NCBI RefSeq assembly: GCF_900130075.1 | Contig: NZ_LT671418.1 | Location: forward strand, 3,534,001-3,598,000 | Reading direction: 5' to 3' | From: Herminiimonas arsenitoxidans | Lineage (GTDB): Bacteria > Pseudomonadota > Gammaproteobacteria > Burkholderiales > Burkholderiaceae_D | Length of the DNA stretch: 64,000 nt | Shown here: piece by piece, positions 55,521-64,000 of the stretch | Position numbering within the stretch: position 1 is the first letter of the stretch | Layout: the number at the start of each line of letters is the position of its first letter | Made by a program: the position numbers and the translations under genes | Notes under the pieces: model-generated | What the model was told of the DNA's origin: nothing | Database searches by the model: none | What the model saw: only the letters and a program-made list of their open reading frames with translations

Positions 55521-56543
55521 ATGGGCTCGATGAACGGTGCGACCAATGCGAGAAAAACACCGCCACTTGCGAATGGTCGCGTTATCAGCGATGACACTGC
55601 CAATGTCGCAGCCGATTGGTTGACCTTGATGATGTCCGGCGAAGCGACTGATGATGATCGTCAGCGCTGGCAACAGTGGCGCAAGGCCAAGCCCGATAAT
55701 GAATTAGCTTGGCAGCACATCGAAGCTGTGACGGGGCGTTTCAAGATGCTGCCTTCTCAAGCTGTCTATAAGAGTCTGTCACCGATTGCCAATCCGGCGC
55801 TGGCTGCGCCCAAGCGGCGCAAGGCCATCAGTACTTTGTTGTGGCTAGGTGCGGCTGGCATGACGGGTGTGCTTACATCGCGTACGCAAACCTGGCAGCA
55901 AACGGTTGCCGACTATCGCACTGGTATCGGGGAACAGCGCCATGTGACTTTGAATGATGGCACGCGTATCACGCTCAATACTGCGAGTGCCATCAACGTG
56001 CGCTTCGATAACAAGCGTCGTCTGGTGCGTCTGGTTGCTGGCGAGATGATGATAGTTACCGCTCATGCTGCAGAGGAACAGCGTCCCTTCATCATAGAAA
56101 CTGCCGAAGGCAGCACACGTGCACTCGGCACTCGTTTCACCGTGCGTCAGCGTGATGGTAGTACCACGGTCAATGTTCTGGAGAGCATGGTGGAAATCAC
56201 ACCTGTTGACGCCTTCAATCAGCAGCGATTATTGCGTGCGGGCGAAGGTATGACATTCACGCGTGATGCATTGGGTGAGGTGGTCTCCATTGATCAGCAA
56301 GTTGCAGCGTGGACACGTCAGCAAATCATCGCCGATAACGTACGTCTGGCCGACTTCGTGGTTGAGCTCAGTCGTTATCGTATGGGCGTGATGCGTTGCG
56401 ATCCTAGCGTGGCTAACTTGCGTTTCTCTGGTGTATTTCCATTGGGTGATACCGATCGCATCCTTGCGATGTTGCCTAATACTTTGCCGATACAGATACG
56501 TTTGCGTACGCGCTATTGGGTGACGCTGGAAGCGGCTTCCTGA
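55521..56543 (+). CDS. FecR family anti-sigma / signal transducer
   Basis: 340 residues from the ATG at 55521, five bases after the sigma stop (TTG at 55500 is also open). The cytoplasmic N-terminal DUF4880-type domain (NVAADWLTLMMSGEATDDDR), a helix TLLWLGAAGMTGVL (about 100-113), then the periplasmic FecR domain (IGEQRHVTLNDGTRITLNTA; RPFIIETAEGSTRALGTRFT) and a C-terminal STN-interacting part. It relays the receptor signal to the sigma factor. Confidence 0.93.
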   Translation: MGSMNGATNARKTPPLANGRVISDDTANVAADWLTLMMSGEATDDDRQRWQQWRKAKPDNELAWQHIEAVTGRFKMLPSQAVYKSLSPIANPALAAPKRRKAISTLLWLGAAGMTGVLTSRTQTWQQTVADYRTGIGEQRHVTLNDGTRITLNTASAINVRFDNKRRLVRLVAGEMMIVTAHAAEEQRPFIIETAEGSTRALGTRFTVRQRDGSTTVNVLESMVEITPVDAFNQQRLLRAGEGMTFTRDALGEVVSIDQQVAAWTRQQIIADNVRLADFVVELSRYRMGVMRCDPSVANLRFSGVFPLGDTDRILAMLPNTLPIQIRLRTRYWVTLEAAS

Positions 56544-56749
56544 CTGGTGTGAGGCTGGCACTCTTTCTTATTTTCCAAACTGACAGAACACGCCGTCCAA
56601 TGTGCGTCGGAAAAATCGCCGTCAACTCCGTTGAGGTGAGTTGTTACAAATATTTTTAATTTTTTCATCTTTGTTCTGCCCGATTTTGATTTTCACGGCA
56701 CCTACCAAGTAAGGGCTTCATTTTTAGCAAACCAACTTGAGGGAACAAC

Positions 56750-59251
56750 ATGCCTGCCAATGAAAATCAAAAAAGTCAGTGCAATATTCAATTAGCTGGC
56801 CGACCGGCCAACCTTGTTTATCAGCCATTCATGTTGCGGCCTGTTGCACATGCCGTTGCGATGGCGCTGTGCAGCCTCGCCTTGTATGTCGCTTTACCAC
56901 AGCAAGTCATGGCGCAGGCAAGTAGCACGCAGAATGCAAATGAACGTCAGACCTACAATATTCCGGCTGGTCCGTTGGCTGCGGCATTGCGCAGCCTCGC
57001 CAGTACGGCCAATGTTCCGCTGACGTTTACGGCTGATCAAACGAATGGCAAGACGAGTAATGCGGTGCGTGGACAATTCACGCCGCAGGGAGCTTTTACT
57101 GTTTTACTGGCAAATAGCGGCTTGCAGGCAGTGCAATTGGATAATGGTGGTTATGTGTTGCGGGCGGCACTCACGACGAGTGGCGACGCGGTGTTGCCGG
57201 CGGTGACGGTACGTGACAGCGCGGAGACTGCCACCAGTGAAGTGCATGGCTACATAGCCAAACGCGCTGCGACCGGCACCAAGACCGATACGCCCATCAT
57301 AGAAACTCCGCAGTCTATTTCAGTAGTGACATCCGATTTCATCGAAGCGACTGGCGCAACACGTCTGAGAGATGCGCTGGCTTATACGCCGGGTATTAAT
57401 GTCTCGCCCTGGGGTTCCGATTCGCGTTTCGATTGGACGGTTATTCGCGGCTTCGATGCGCAAACACCGGGCTACTATCTGGATGGTTTGCAGCTACGAA
57501 ATAACAATGGCTGGGCCATCTGGCAAACCGAAAATTACGGCACCGAACGGATAGAAGTTTTACGCGGTCCTTCATCGGTGCTGTATGGACAAACCGGCCC
57601 GGGCGGCATGATCAATGTGGTCAGCAAGCGCCCGACGGAAGAGCCTCTGCGTGAATTGCAGGTTCAGCTTGGTGACAATTCACGCCGTCAGGTCGCTGGC
57701 GATTTCTCGGGTGTGCTGGATGAACAAGGCAAGGTGCTGTATCGCGTCACCGGACTGGTACGCGATGCGAAATTGGAAGCTAGCGGTTTGCCGAATGATC
57801 GTGCTTACATCGCGCCGTCACTGACCTGGCGTCCATCGAGTGACACGACACTCACGGTGCTGTCGCATTATCTGCGTATTCGTGATGGGAGTTCTTATGG
57901 CAGTTTCCCGGAAGTAGGGACGTTGTTGCCGAATCCGAATGGAAAGTTTTCCCCGAAGACTTATGTGGGGGAGCCCGGCTTTGATCATTTCAATCAGAAT
58001 CAATGGATGCTTGGTTATCTACTCGAGCACAAGCTGAACGATACCTGGACTGTGCGTCAGAATGCACGCTATGGTGAGAACGATGTCGATTATCAGCAGG
58101 TATATAACAAAAGCAGTTTTGTTGTCGTGAATCCAGGTGTGCCAGACGATCCTGCCAATTTCCGTCTGCTTGATCGTTTCGCTTTCGGGAGTAAGGAAAA
58201 AGTGAAGCTTTTCACCATCGATAATCAGGCGCAAGCGAAAGTCAAACTGGGCGACTGGCAGCACACCTTCTTGTTCGGTATCGACTATCAGAGTTCAAGC
58301 AACTACCAAACTACCTACAATAATGGCACTGCTTCTCCGATAGATGGTTATTCGCCTGTTTATACGAATGATGCGGTTGCAGGCACACCGTGGTTCAATG
58401 CAAAGACCAGTCTGAAGCAAACGGGTTTATACGTGCAGGATCAGATCAAGTGGGGCAATTGGGCGGCGACTCTTGGTGGCCGCTTTGACAGTGCTTCGGC
58501 AACTGTCTATAGCTATGACGATGGATCGAGTACATCCATTTCGGACCACAAGTTCACCAGCCGTGCCGGTCTGGTCTATCTCCATCCAAGTGGATGGGCA
58601 CCTTACTTCAGCTATTCCGAATCATTTTCACCAACGGTGACGATAGATCCAGAAACAAATACGCCTTTGAAGCCGGAAACGGGCCGCCAGTATGAAGTTG
58701 GTATGCGCTATCAGCCGGTAGGCAGCAAGAGCAAGTACAGTGCCGCTATCTTTGATCTGCGCCGCCAGAACTACATCACTTACACGACAAGTTTCTTGCC
58801 TAAGCAGACGGGTGAAATCCTGACGCGCGGACTGGAGCTAGAAGCAGCCTTCCAACCGATTTCACACATGAACATTGTGGCTGCTTATACCTATACGCCG
58901 AAAGCGATTGTCACAGCGAGCAGTACACCTAGCGAAATCGGAAAGCAGATGCAGGCAGTCTCCAGGAATCAATTTTCGGTGTGGTCGGATTACCGATTTA
59001 CTTCCGGGATCAAGGTGGGGCTGGGTGCGCGCTTCATAGGTTCCAACTACGGTTATCAGGAGTCTGCAGCAGCCAAGTTGCCGTCTTATACGATACTTGA
59101 CGGTCTGGTTGCTTACGATTTTCAGCGTTGGAGTCTGGCACTCAATATGCGCAATTTGACCAACAAGACTTACATCAGCAATTGTAGTGATGGCAGTTGC
59201 CGTTATGGCGATTTGCGCAAGGTACTGGCGACGGCAACCTATCGTTGGTAA
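56750..59251 (+). CDS. TonB-dependent siderophore receptor with STN signalling domain
   Basis: 833 residues, outer membrane. A long signal peptide precedes the cut after VMAQA (about residue 55). STN domain (NIPAGPLAAALRSLASTANV) comes next, then the plug (PQSISVVTSDFIEATGATRL; GPSSVLYGQTGPGGMINVVS) and a 22-strand barrel ending in a C-terminal Trp (TATYRW). A TonB-box-like LPAVTVR lies between STN and plug. Resembles FpvA/FoxA-type receptors for hydroxamate or pyoverdine-like siderophores. GAGGGA precedes the start; the STN marks it as the signal source for FecR-FecI. Confidence 0.92.
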   Translation: MPANENQKSQCNIQLAGRPANLVYQPFMLRPVAHAVAMALCSLALYVALPQQVMAQASSTQNANERQTYNIPAGPLAAALRSLASTANVPLTFTADQTNGKTSNAVRGQFTPQGAFTVLLANSGLQAVQLDNGGYVLRAALTTSGDAVLPAVTVRDSAETATSEVHGYIAKRAATGTKTDTPIIETPQSISVVTSDFIEATGATRLRDALAYTPGINVSPWGSDSRFDWTVIRGFDAQTPGYYLDGLQLRNNNGWAIWQTENYGTERIEVLRGPSSVLYGQTGPGGMINVVSKRPTEEPLRELQVQLGDNSRRQVAGDFSGVLDEQGKVLYRVTGLVRDAKLEASGLPNDRAYIAPSLTWRPSSDTTLTVLSHYLRIRDGSSYGSFPEVGTLLPNPNGKFSPKTYVGEPGFDHFNQNQWMLGYLLEHKLNDTWTVRQNARYGENDVDYQQVYNKSSFVVVNPGVPDDPANFRLLDRFAFGSKEKVKLFTIDNQAQAKVKLGDWQHTFLFGIDYQSSSNYQTTYNNGTASPIDGYSPVYTNDAVAGTPWFNAKTSLKQTGLYVQDQIKWGNWAATLGGRFDSASATVYSYDDGSSTSISDHKFTSRAGLVYLHPSGWAPYFSYSESFSPTVTIDPETNTPLKPETGRQYEVGMRYQPVGSKSKYSAAIFDLRRQNYITYTTSFLPKQTGEILTRGLELEAAFQPISHMNIVAAYTYTPKAIVTASSTPSEIGKQMQAVSRNQFSVWSDYRFTSGIKVGLGARFIGSNYGYQESAAAKLPSYTILDGLVAYDFQRWSLALNMRNLTNKTYISNCSDGSCRYGDLRKVLATATYRW

Positions 59252-59315
59252 ACCGTCGAGGATAAGGATGTGCTGTGAGAGCCAATACTTGTTATCAGGT
59301 TCTGGTTCTCACAAC

Positions 59316-60635
59316 TTATTTCAGCGTTCGTAAAATATCGGCAATGCTGCCAAACATTTCATCGACTTGTGCTTTGTTGATGATCAGCGGTGGTGATAGT
59401 GCAAGAATGTCGCCGGTGACGCGTGTCAGCAAACCTTTTTCCCAGAATGCTTTGGTAAATAATTCGTAAGCACGTACACCGGGTTTGCCTACTATGCCTT
59501 CCAGTTCTATGCCGGCGACCAGACCGAGGTTGCGCACATCTTTGACGAAGGGTAAGCCCTTCAGACTGTGTGCGGCTTCTTCAAAGTACGGTGCCATTTC
59601 GGCGGCACGCTGGAACAGTTGTTCTTCCTTGTACACGGCTAGCGTAGCGATGGCGGCTGCGGCTGCCAATGGGTGGCCGGAGTAGGTATAGCCGTGGAAC
59701 AGTTCTATGCTGTCGGCTAGTGCCATGTGCATGAAGGTATCGTAAATTTCCTGACGAACAACAACCGCACCCATGGGAACGGCTGCATTGGTCAGTGCTT
59801 TGGCACACACGATCATGTCTGGTTTAACGCCAAAGAAGTCTGCGCCGAAGGCAGTACCCAATCTGCCGAAGCCGGTAATGACTTCATCAAAGATCAGCAA
59901 GATGCCGTGCTTGTCACAGATCGCACGGATTTTTTCCAGATAGCCTTTGGGTGGCAGGATTACGCCGGTCGAACCTTGTAGTGGTTCGACGATGACAGCG
60001 GCGACGGTGGATGGATCGTGCAAGGCTAGCAGGCGTTGCTCCAATTCATCGGCCATTTCTGCGCCGTGTATAGGCAAGCCGTGCGAGTAGGCATTCTTTT
60101 CAATATTGAGTGGATGGCGTAAATGATCAGCCGCCAAACCGGGACCGAACTGCTTGCGATTGCCGGCGATACCACCGACTGCGATACCGCCGAAGCCAAC
60201 ACCATGGTAAGCACGTTCGCGACCTATCAGGCGCGTGCGGCCGGCTTCGCCACGGATGCGATGGTAGGCCAGCGCAATTTTCAGTGCAGTATCGACACCT
60301 TCGGAACCGTCGTTACAGAAGAAGACACGGTTCAATCCTTGTGGCGTAATTTCAGCCAGCGCACTGGCTGCTTCAAATGCTAGCGGATGTCCCATCTGGA
60401 ACAGCGGCGCAAAATCCATGGTCGCTGCTTGTTTCTGTATCGCCTCAACTATCTTAGGATGACCATGCCCAGCATTGACGCACCACAGGCCTGCAGTTCC
60501 ATCCAGAATTTTTCGTCCGTCGTCGCTGGTGTAATACATGCCGGAAGCGGAGACCATCATCCGTGGTTGCGCCTTGAATTGGCGATTAGCGGTAAACGGC
60601 ATCCAGAGGTGACTTGTATCGAGAGATGAGCTCAT
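59316..60635 (-). CDS. Omega-amino acid:pyruvate transaminase
   Basis: Class III PLP aminotransferase, 439 residues. Start MSSSLDTSHLWMPFTANRQF and the ILDGTAGLWCVNAGHGHPKI block match beta-alanine:pyruvate transaminases. CNDGSEGVDTALKIA, YHGVGFGGI, LIFDEVITGFGRLG and PLP lysine in CAKALTNAAVPMGA are present. It likely turns beta-alanine into malonate semialdehyde, or other omega-amines. It stands alone, convergent to the receptor gene. Confidence 0.9.
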   Translation of the reverse strand: MSSSLDTSHLWMPFTANRQFKAQPRMMVSASGMYYTSDDGRKILDGTAGLWCVNAGHGHPKIVEAIQKQAATMDFAPLFQMGHPLAFEAASALAEITPQGLNRVFFCNDGSEGVDTALKIALAYHRIRGEAGRTRLIGRERAYHGVGFGGIAVGGIAGNRKQFGPGLAADHLRHPLNIEKNAYSHGLPIHGAEMADELEQRLLALHDPSTVAAVIVEPLQGSTGVILPPKGYLEKIRAICDKHGILLIFDEVITGFGRLGTAFGADFFGVKPDMIVCAKALTNAAVPMGAVVVRQEIYDTFMHMALADSIELFHGYTYSGHPLAAAAAIATLAVYKEEQLFQRAAEMAPYFEEAAHSLKGLPFVKDVRNLGLVAGIELEGIVGKPGVRAYELFTKAFWEKGLLTRVTGDILALSPPLIINKAQVDEMFGSIADILRTLK

Positions 60636-60767
60636 TGCGCGCGGTGCTTTCGAGATGGGATTACAGCAATATTAGTACGTTTAACGGCAGCGCGAAAGGC
60701 GAGGGGAATCGTTCTCGATAATCAGATGAAGGGGTCTTGAATTAAAGGTTTAACGTCGTATGCTGGC

Positions 60768-61226
60768 TTATTTGCGTGCGATGCGTTTTAGAAAACGCAT
60801 GAAGCTGCCGACCACGGGAAGCTTTTCGTACAACTCTTCTGCTGCATCCCAATAATCGCGATGAAAGTTGACGCGGCCATCAGGTGCGAAACGGAAGTGC
60901 GTAGCGCCACGTATGCATTGCTCTTCGTTCGCATAGCGCCGCATGTGGAATAGAAAATCCCAGCTCATGAATGCGCTATCGCCTTGCAATACCGTTGTTG
61001 TCACGACAAAGCGTGGATTTTCAACCTGCGTAAACATGTGAACGAAAAGCGGCATGATCGCGGGCAGGCCACGTACTTCATTGAACGGATCTTTGAAATA
61101 GGCATCAGCTGTGTATATCTGAGCTAGTTGCTCTTGCGCAGAGGCGACAGTCAAGGTCTGGAAAAAAAGCACGACGCGTCGCATGTCGGCTTCATAACTC
61201 AGATCCTTATGTACGGCATCATTCAT
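60768..61226 (-). CDS. NTF2-like (SnoaL) family protein
   Basis: 152 residues of the nuclear transport factor 2 fold: LSYEADMRRVVLFFQTLTVA, YFKDPFNEVRGLPAIMPLFV, and GATHFRFAPDGRVNFHRDYW. A conical beta-barrel pocket. The start overlaps the SDR stop (ATGA), so the two genes are coupled. Similar NTF2-like proteins occur with cyclopropane fatty acid synthase clusters. Its substrate is unknown. Confidence 0.82.
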   Translation of the reverse strand: MNDAVHKDLSYEADMRRVVLFFQTLTVASAQEQLAQIYTADAYFKDPFNEVRGLPAIMPLFVHMFTQVENPRFVVTTTVLQGDSAFMSWDFLFHMRRYANEEQCIRGATHFRFAPDGRVNFHRDYWDAAEELYEKLPVVGSFMRFLKRIARK

Positions 61227-61990
61227 AATCCCGTCCCTTTATGAATCGCCCAGAAGTAAAAGCGATACGGCAATAAGCGCAACAAACGCAGCCAATTGGT
61301 AAAGCGTCGCGGAAAGTGTATATGAAACTCACCACGCTCTATCCCTCCAACGAGTTGCTGCGCAGCCTCGCTTGCAGGAATCATTGCCGGCATAGGGAAA
61401 TCGTTACCGGCTGTGAGCGGTGTATCTACAAAGCCGGGATTGATCATATACACGCCTATGCCACGCGGACGTAGATCCAGATATAGCGACTCACACAGAT
61501 TGATCAGCGCTGCTTTGGTCGAGCCGTAGATCAATGCTTTAGGCAAACCACTATAACCGGCAACTGAGGCCACGATCGCTATACCGCCGCGACCTTGTAT
61601 GAGCAAATCGGGCAGCACGACATCAAGGCAGTTAAGCGCGCCGCGCAGATTCAGATCAATCATGCGATTTGCCACGGCCAGATCGAAGGTGTCAGCGCGC
61701 ATTTCGTTGTAAGCACCGGCAACGATGAGCACCAGATCCAGACCTTGCCATTGATTGTGTATCTGATCGTATGCAGCTTGGACTGTTGTGTGATCGACGA
61801 TATCGAGTTCTGCAATCAGTGCATGTGGATGATGATTGGCAACAGTGCTGAGCAGATCGATGCGTCGTGCGGACAGTGCAACGCGTGCGCCTTTGGCTAA
61901 TAGCAGTTTTGCTGTCTCCGCACCTATGCCGGTTGATGCACCTATGACCCACACACGCATGGCGGACCAGTTTGAAATTTCAGGATTCAT
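61223..61990 (-). CDS. Short-chain dehydrogenase/reductase
   Basis: 255 residues. Start set at 61990, where CGGAGG lies six bases ahead. Cofactor loop GASTGIGAE (about residues 18-26) and catalytic Ser in VASVAGYSG with YGSTK (Tyr-X3-Lys). The C-terminus is longer and hydrophobic (FPRRFTNWLRLLRLLPYRFY), suggesting membrane association. Substrate unknown; part of the NTF2-SDR-DUF3833-MFS operon. Confidence 0.88.
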   Translation of the reverse strand: MNPEISNWSAMRVWVIGASTGIGAETAKLLLAKGARVALSARRIDLLSTVANHHPHALIAELDIVDHTTVQAAYDQIHNQWQGLDLVLIVAGAYNEMRADTFDLAVANRMIDLNLRGALNCLDVVLPDLLIQGRGGIAIVASVAGYSGLPKALIYGSTKAALINLCESLYLDLRPRGIGVYMINPGFVDTPLTAGNDFPMPAMIPASEAAQQLVGGIERGEFHIHFPRRFTNWLRLLRLLPYRFYFWAIHKGTGL

Positions 61991-62029
61991 GTGTGGCCTC
62001 CGATATTGCACAAGAATGCGTCAGCATGA

Positions 62030-62566
62030 TCAAGGACGTTTGTTAAAAGAGAGTGTTATCTGGCCCAGAGCGATACCGAACTTGCTCATTGCAGCCCGAT
62101 TCAACATGACGTGATCATCCATCAGATACATCCAGTCGTCGAAATGAACATCATAGACTTTGTCGTCTACCGGTAGCGCCAATACATATTTCCAGTGCAA
62201 GGCATTACCGGCAGTGATACCGATTGCTTCACCGACGACGTCTGGTGCCGTGCCGATGTAGCGATTTGGTGCCACCTTGCGCAAGGTCCATACGCGCTTT
62301 TGCTTGGTACCGTCCGAGTAAGTGAAGTCCTCATCCAGCGTGCCGACATCGCCTTCCCATTTGCAACGCATGACAACGGTGAAGCGTTTGACGACTTTGC
62401 CGGATCTATCTTGAAACATGCCCCACGCATCCAGCGTACCGTTGAAATATTGCTGCAGATCGAGCGTCGGTTTTTCATTTGCATAATCGGCTATGTCAGC
62501 ACGAGTTGCGCACGAAGAGAGCAGGGCGATGGCAAGTAGCACGCCAAGAGTTTTTAAAAGTTTCAT
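62030..62566 (-). CDS. DUF3833 family lipoprotein
   Basis: 178 residues. A signal peptide with lipobox LLSSC (Cys near residue 19) is followed by the DUF3833 domain: LDLQQYFNGTLDAWGMFQDR, VVMRCKWEGDVGTLDEDFTY and LALPVDDKVYDVHFDDWMYL, ending in FGIALGQITLSFNKR. Function unknown, a lipocalin-like barrel. Regularly found with the neighbouring SDR and NTF2 genes. Confidence 0.85.
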   Translation of the reverse strand: MKLLKTLGVLLAIALLSSCATRADIADYANEKPTLDLQQYFNGTLDAWGMFQDRSGKVVKRFTVVMRCKWEGDVGTLDEDFTYSDGTKQKRVWTLRKVAPNRYIGTAPDVVGEAIGITAGNALHWKYVLALPVDDKVYDVHFDDWMYLMDDHVMLNRAAMSKFGIALGQITLSFNKRP

Positions 62567-62603
62567 GTCATCTCCATGGAATTATTAGTTTTATGATGGC
62601 TGT

Positions 62604-63845
62604 TCAGATGTCGCGTAAGGGAGCGCGCCACAGAATGGCGGCGGCGGTTAATTTCAATATGCAGGGCAGCAATGCATAAGCGACAGACAAAGCATGTGCG
62701 CCGCTGTTATTGACGACACCGGGTACATATCCCAGTTGTTGCAGCAGTGGCAGCGAGATGCCAGCTGCCAGCGCAAGATTCATTTTTGTCGCCCAACTCC
62801 ATGCGCCGAAGTAAGCCCCTTCGCGTTGCCCGCTATGTCCGGCTTTTGCGATGACAGCGGCGAGCAATGCAGGCGGCAATGCCAGATCGGCACCCAAGGT
62901 CAAACCGGACAAGACGCAGATGATGCCGAATGGCAGTGCAGCACCTGCGGATAAACCATACGCCCAGATGAATGCAGAAGCCGATAGCAGCATGGCGAGC
63001 AGCCATATTCTTGCTTCGCCATGCCGTTTTGCCAGTGCGACCCATAAAGGCATGGAGCAAGCCGCAGCGGCGAAATACAACATCAGAAACAAGCCGGCAT
63101 AGTGCGGTAGCTGCAATTGGTCTTTTGCGAAGAATAGAAAGAGTGTGGCTGGAATCGACGCGGCGATGCCGTTGACGATCAGTACTGCAAACAGCCAGCG
63201 AAATCTAAGCGTATGAAAAGGTATCAGCATCATTTTCCAGCTACTTTTCAGTGCCGGCATGCGTAGCGGTTCCGGTGCCATCTTCAACAACACAATGCTG
63301 CAGATGAGTAGTGTCACGATAAACGTGCCGGATAACCAATCAAGTCCCAGCAGTCCAGTTAGCGATGCTGCCAATATCACGCCGACCAAACCACATCCTT
63401 CGCGCGTCGCGGTCAGACGCGAACGTTCATTTAATTTTTGTGTGAGTGCAGCGCCCCAGCTTTGATGGGCTATCGTTGCCAGGCTGAAGCCGACATACAC
63501 CAGTAACAAGGTTGCCATGAACCATGCAAGGGCGGCGTTGCGTGCGAGTTGTGGCGGATGGAAGAGGGCAAGAAAACCGAACGCCAGAAATGGCAGTGCA
63601 ATTAAAATGAAACGGCGATAACCATGATTGCTCTTGCTGTGATCTATCCACATGCCGATCAGCGGATCGATGAATGCATCGAACACGCGTGCGATGAGCA
63701 AGGTGGCACCTATCAGTGTCAGCGACAAGCCGAAGCGTTCAGAATAGAACTGCGGTACATAGACGTAAATCGGTAGTGCAACAAGCGCCAGCGGTAGGCC
63801 GAACAAGCCGTAAGAGAAATAGGACGAGAGCGAGAGCTTGTCCAT
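62604..63845 (-). CDS. MFS transporter, glycoside-pentoside-hexuronide type
   Basis: 413 residues and 12 helices of the GPH/MelB-like kind. The ATG at 63845 overlaps the upstream stop (TGATG); a TTG one codon earlier is also open. FDAFIDPLIGMWIDHSKSNH is the family motif, with RSRLTATREGCGLVG in the middle loop. The substrate is unknown, perhaps a lipid or furan-fatty-acid intermediate, judging by the operon. Confidence 0.85.
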   Translation of the reverse strand: MDKLSLSSYFSYGLFGLPLALVALPIYVYVPQFYSERFGLSLTLIGATLLIARVFDAFIDPLIGMWIDHSKSNHGYRRFILIALPFLAFGFLALFHPPQLARNAALAWFMATLLLVYVGFSLATIAHQSWGAALTQKLNERSRLTATREGCGLVGVILAASLTGLLGLDWLSGTFIVTLLICSIVLLKMAPEPLRMPALKSSWKMMLIPFHTLRFRWLFAVLIVNGIAASIPATLFLFFAKDQLQLPHYAGLFLMLYFAAAACSMPLWVALAKRHGEARIWLLAMLLSASAFIWAYGLSAGAALPFGIICVLSGLTLGADLALPPALLAAVIAKAGHSGQREGAYFGAWSWATKMNLALAAGISLPLLQQLGYVPGVVNNSGAHALSVAYALLPCILKLTAAAILWRAPLRDI

Positions 63846-64000
63846 CAACGTGGTGCAGCATCGGCCAGCAGCGCAGTGCGGAGTTGCGGTGCTGTTGTAT
63901 TCGGATCCAGCCAGATGGCAAAAAATGCCTGTGCGAAGGCTGGGTCCATGATGTCGCCTATGCGCTTTCCATCCAGATAAAAACGCACGCCTTCGTTCGG
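63845..64000 (-). CDS. Chalcone-isomerase-like protein, C-terminal part
   Basis: 51 residues before the stop, running off the right edge. The frame contains GVRFYLDGKRIGDIMDPAFA and FFAIWLDPNTTAPQLRTALL, typical of the chalcone-isomerase-like family. The N-terminus, with a probable signal peptide, lies beyond the window. Confidence 0.8.
   Translation of the reverse strand, partial: PNEGVRFYLDGKRIGDIMDPAFAQAFFAIWLDPNTTAPQLRTALLADAAPR

Overview
The window is chromosomal DNA from a betaproteobacterium, most likely of the family Oxalobacteraceae (Herminiimonas/Janthinobacterium type). This rests on protein character and gene content: a malonate decarboxylase locus, a liv transporter, rimP-nusA-infB-rbfA-truB-typA, rpmBG-radC and ispH. 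Species assignment is an inference. Nothing phage-like, no insertion sequence, no CRISPR array and no replication origin was seen. Nearly all of the window is densely coding.

Layout. 1-2.2 kb: end of a malonate decarboxylase operon (mdcG-mdcB-mdcH). 2.3-5.1 kb: MgtC-like protein, a secreted barrel-like protein and BluB. 5.2-8.2 kb: rpmB-rpmG, radC, fkpB and ispH. 8.2-12.3 kb: livHMGF behind a leader with a short Ile/Leu/Val-rich reading frame and an intrinsic terminator; a 121-bp palindromic element separates livG from livF. 12.6-18.6 kb: aquaporin, an OxlT-type antiporter, a gamma-glutamyltransferase-like amidohydrolase, a GntR/FCD regulator and an FAH-family hydrolase. 18.7-23.5 kb: a glycine-zipper lipoprotein, then rhodanese, XRE regulator, family 2A encapsulin shell and a cysteine desulfurase with a long disordered N-terminal domain.

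23.7-26.1 kb: a patch of small accessory genes ending at tRNA-Arg(CCU). 26.3-33.1 kb: uup, a SirB1-like protein, murJ, rpsT, a DUF192 protein, rluE and a cold-shock gene. 33.4-38.9 kb: clpS-clpA, pyrD, bpt and aat, which together make a bacterial N-degron pathway. 39-43.1 kb: amt, two divergent DJ-1/PfpI-type genes and a NUDIX hydrolase. 43.2-54.8 kb: tRNA-fMet, scpB, rluB, then the rimP-nusA-infB-rbfA-truB cluster and typA. 54.9-59.3 kb: a Fur-box-preceded FecI-FecR-TonB receptor iron uptake module. 59.3-64 kb: an omega-amino acid transaminase and an operon of NTF2-like, SDR, DUF3833, MFS and chalcone-isomerase-like genes that runs off the right edge.

The most striking system is at 19.66-23.49 kb. 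A HK97-fold encapsulin nanocompartment shell lies directly before a SufS-type cysteine desulfurase whose roughly 270-residue disordered N-terminal region looks like a cargo-loading domain. A rhodanese and a helix-turn-helix regulator precede them. This points to a protein shell for sulfur handling. The second most interesting item is the apparent attenuator in front of the branched-chain amino acid transporter.
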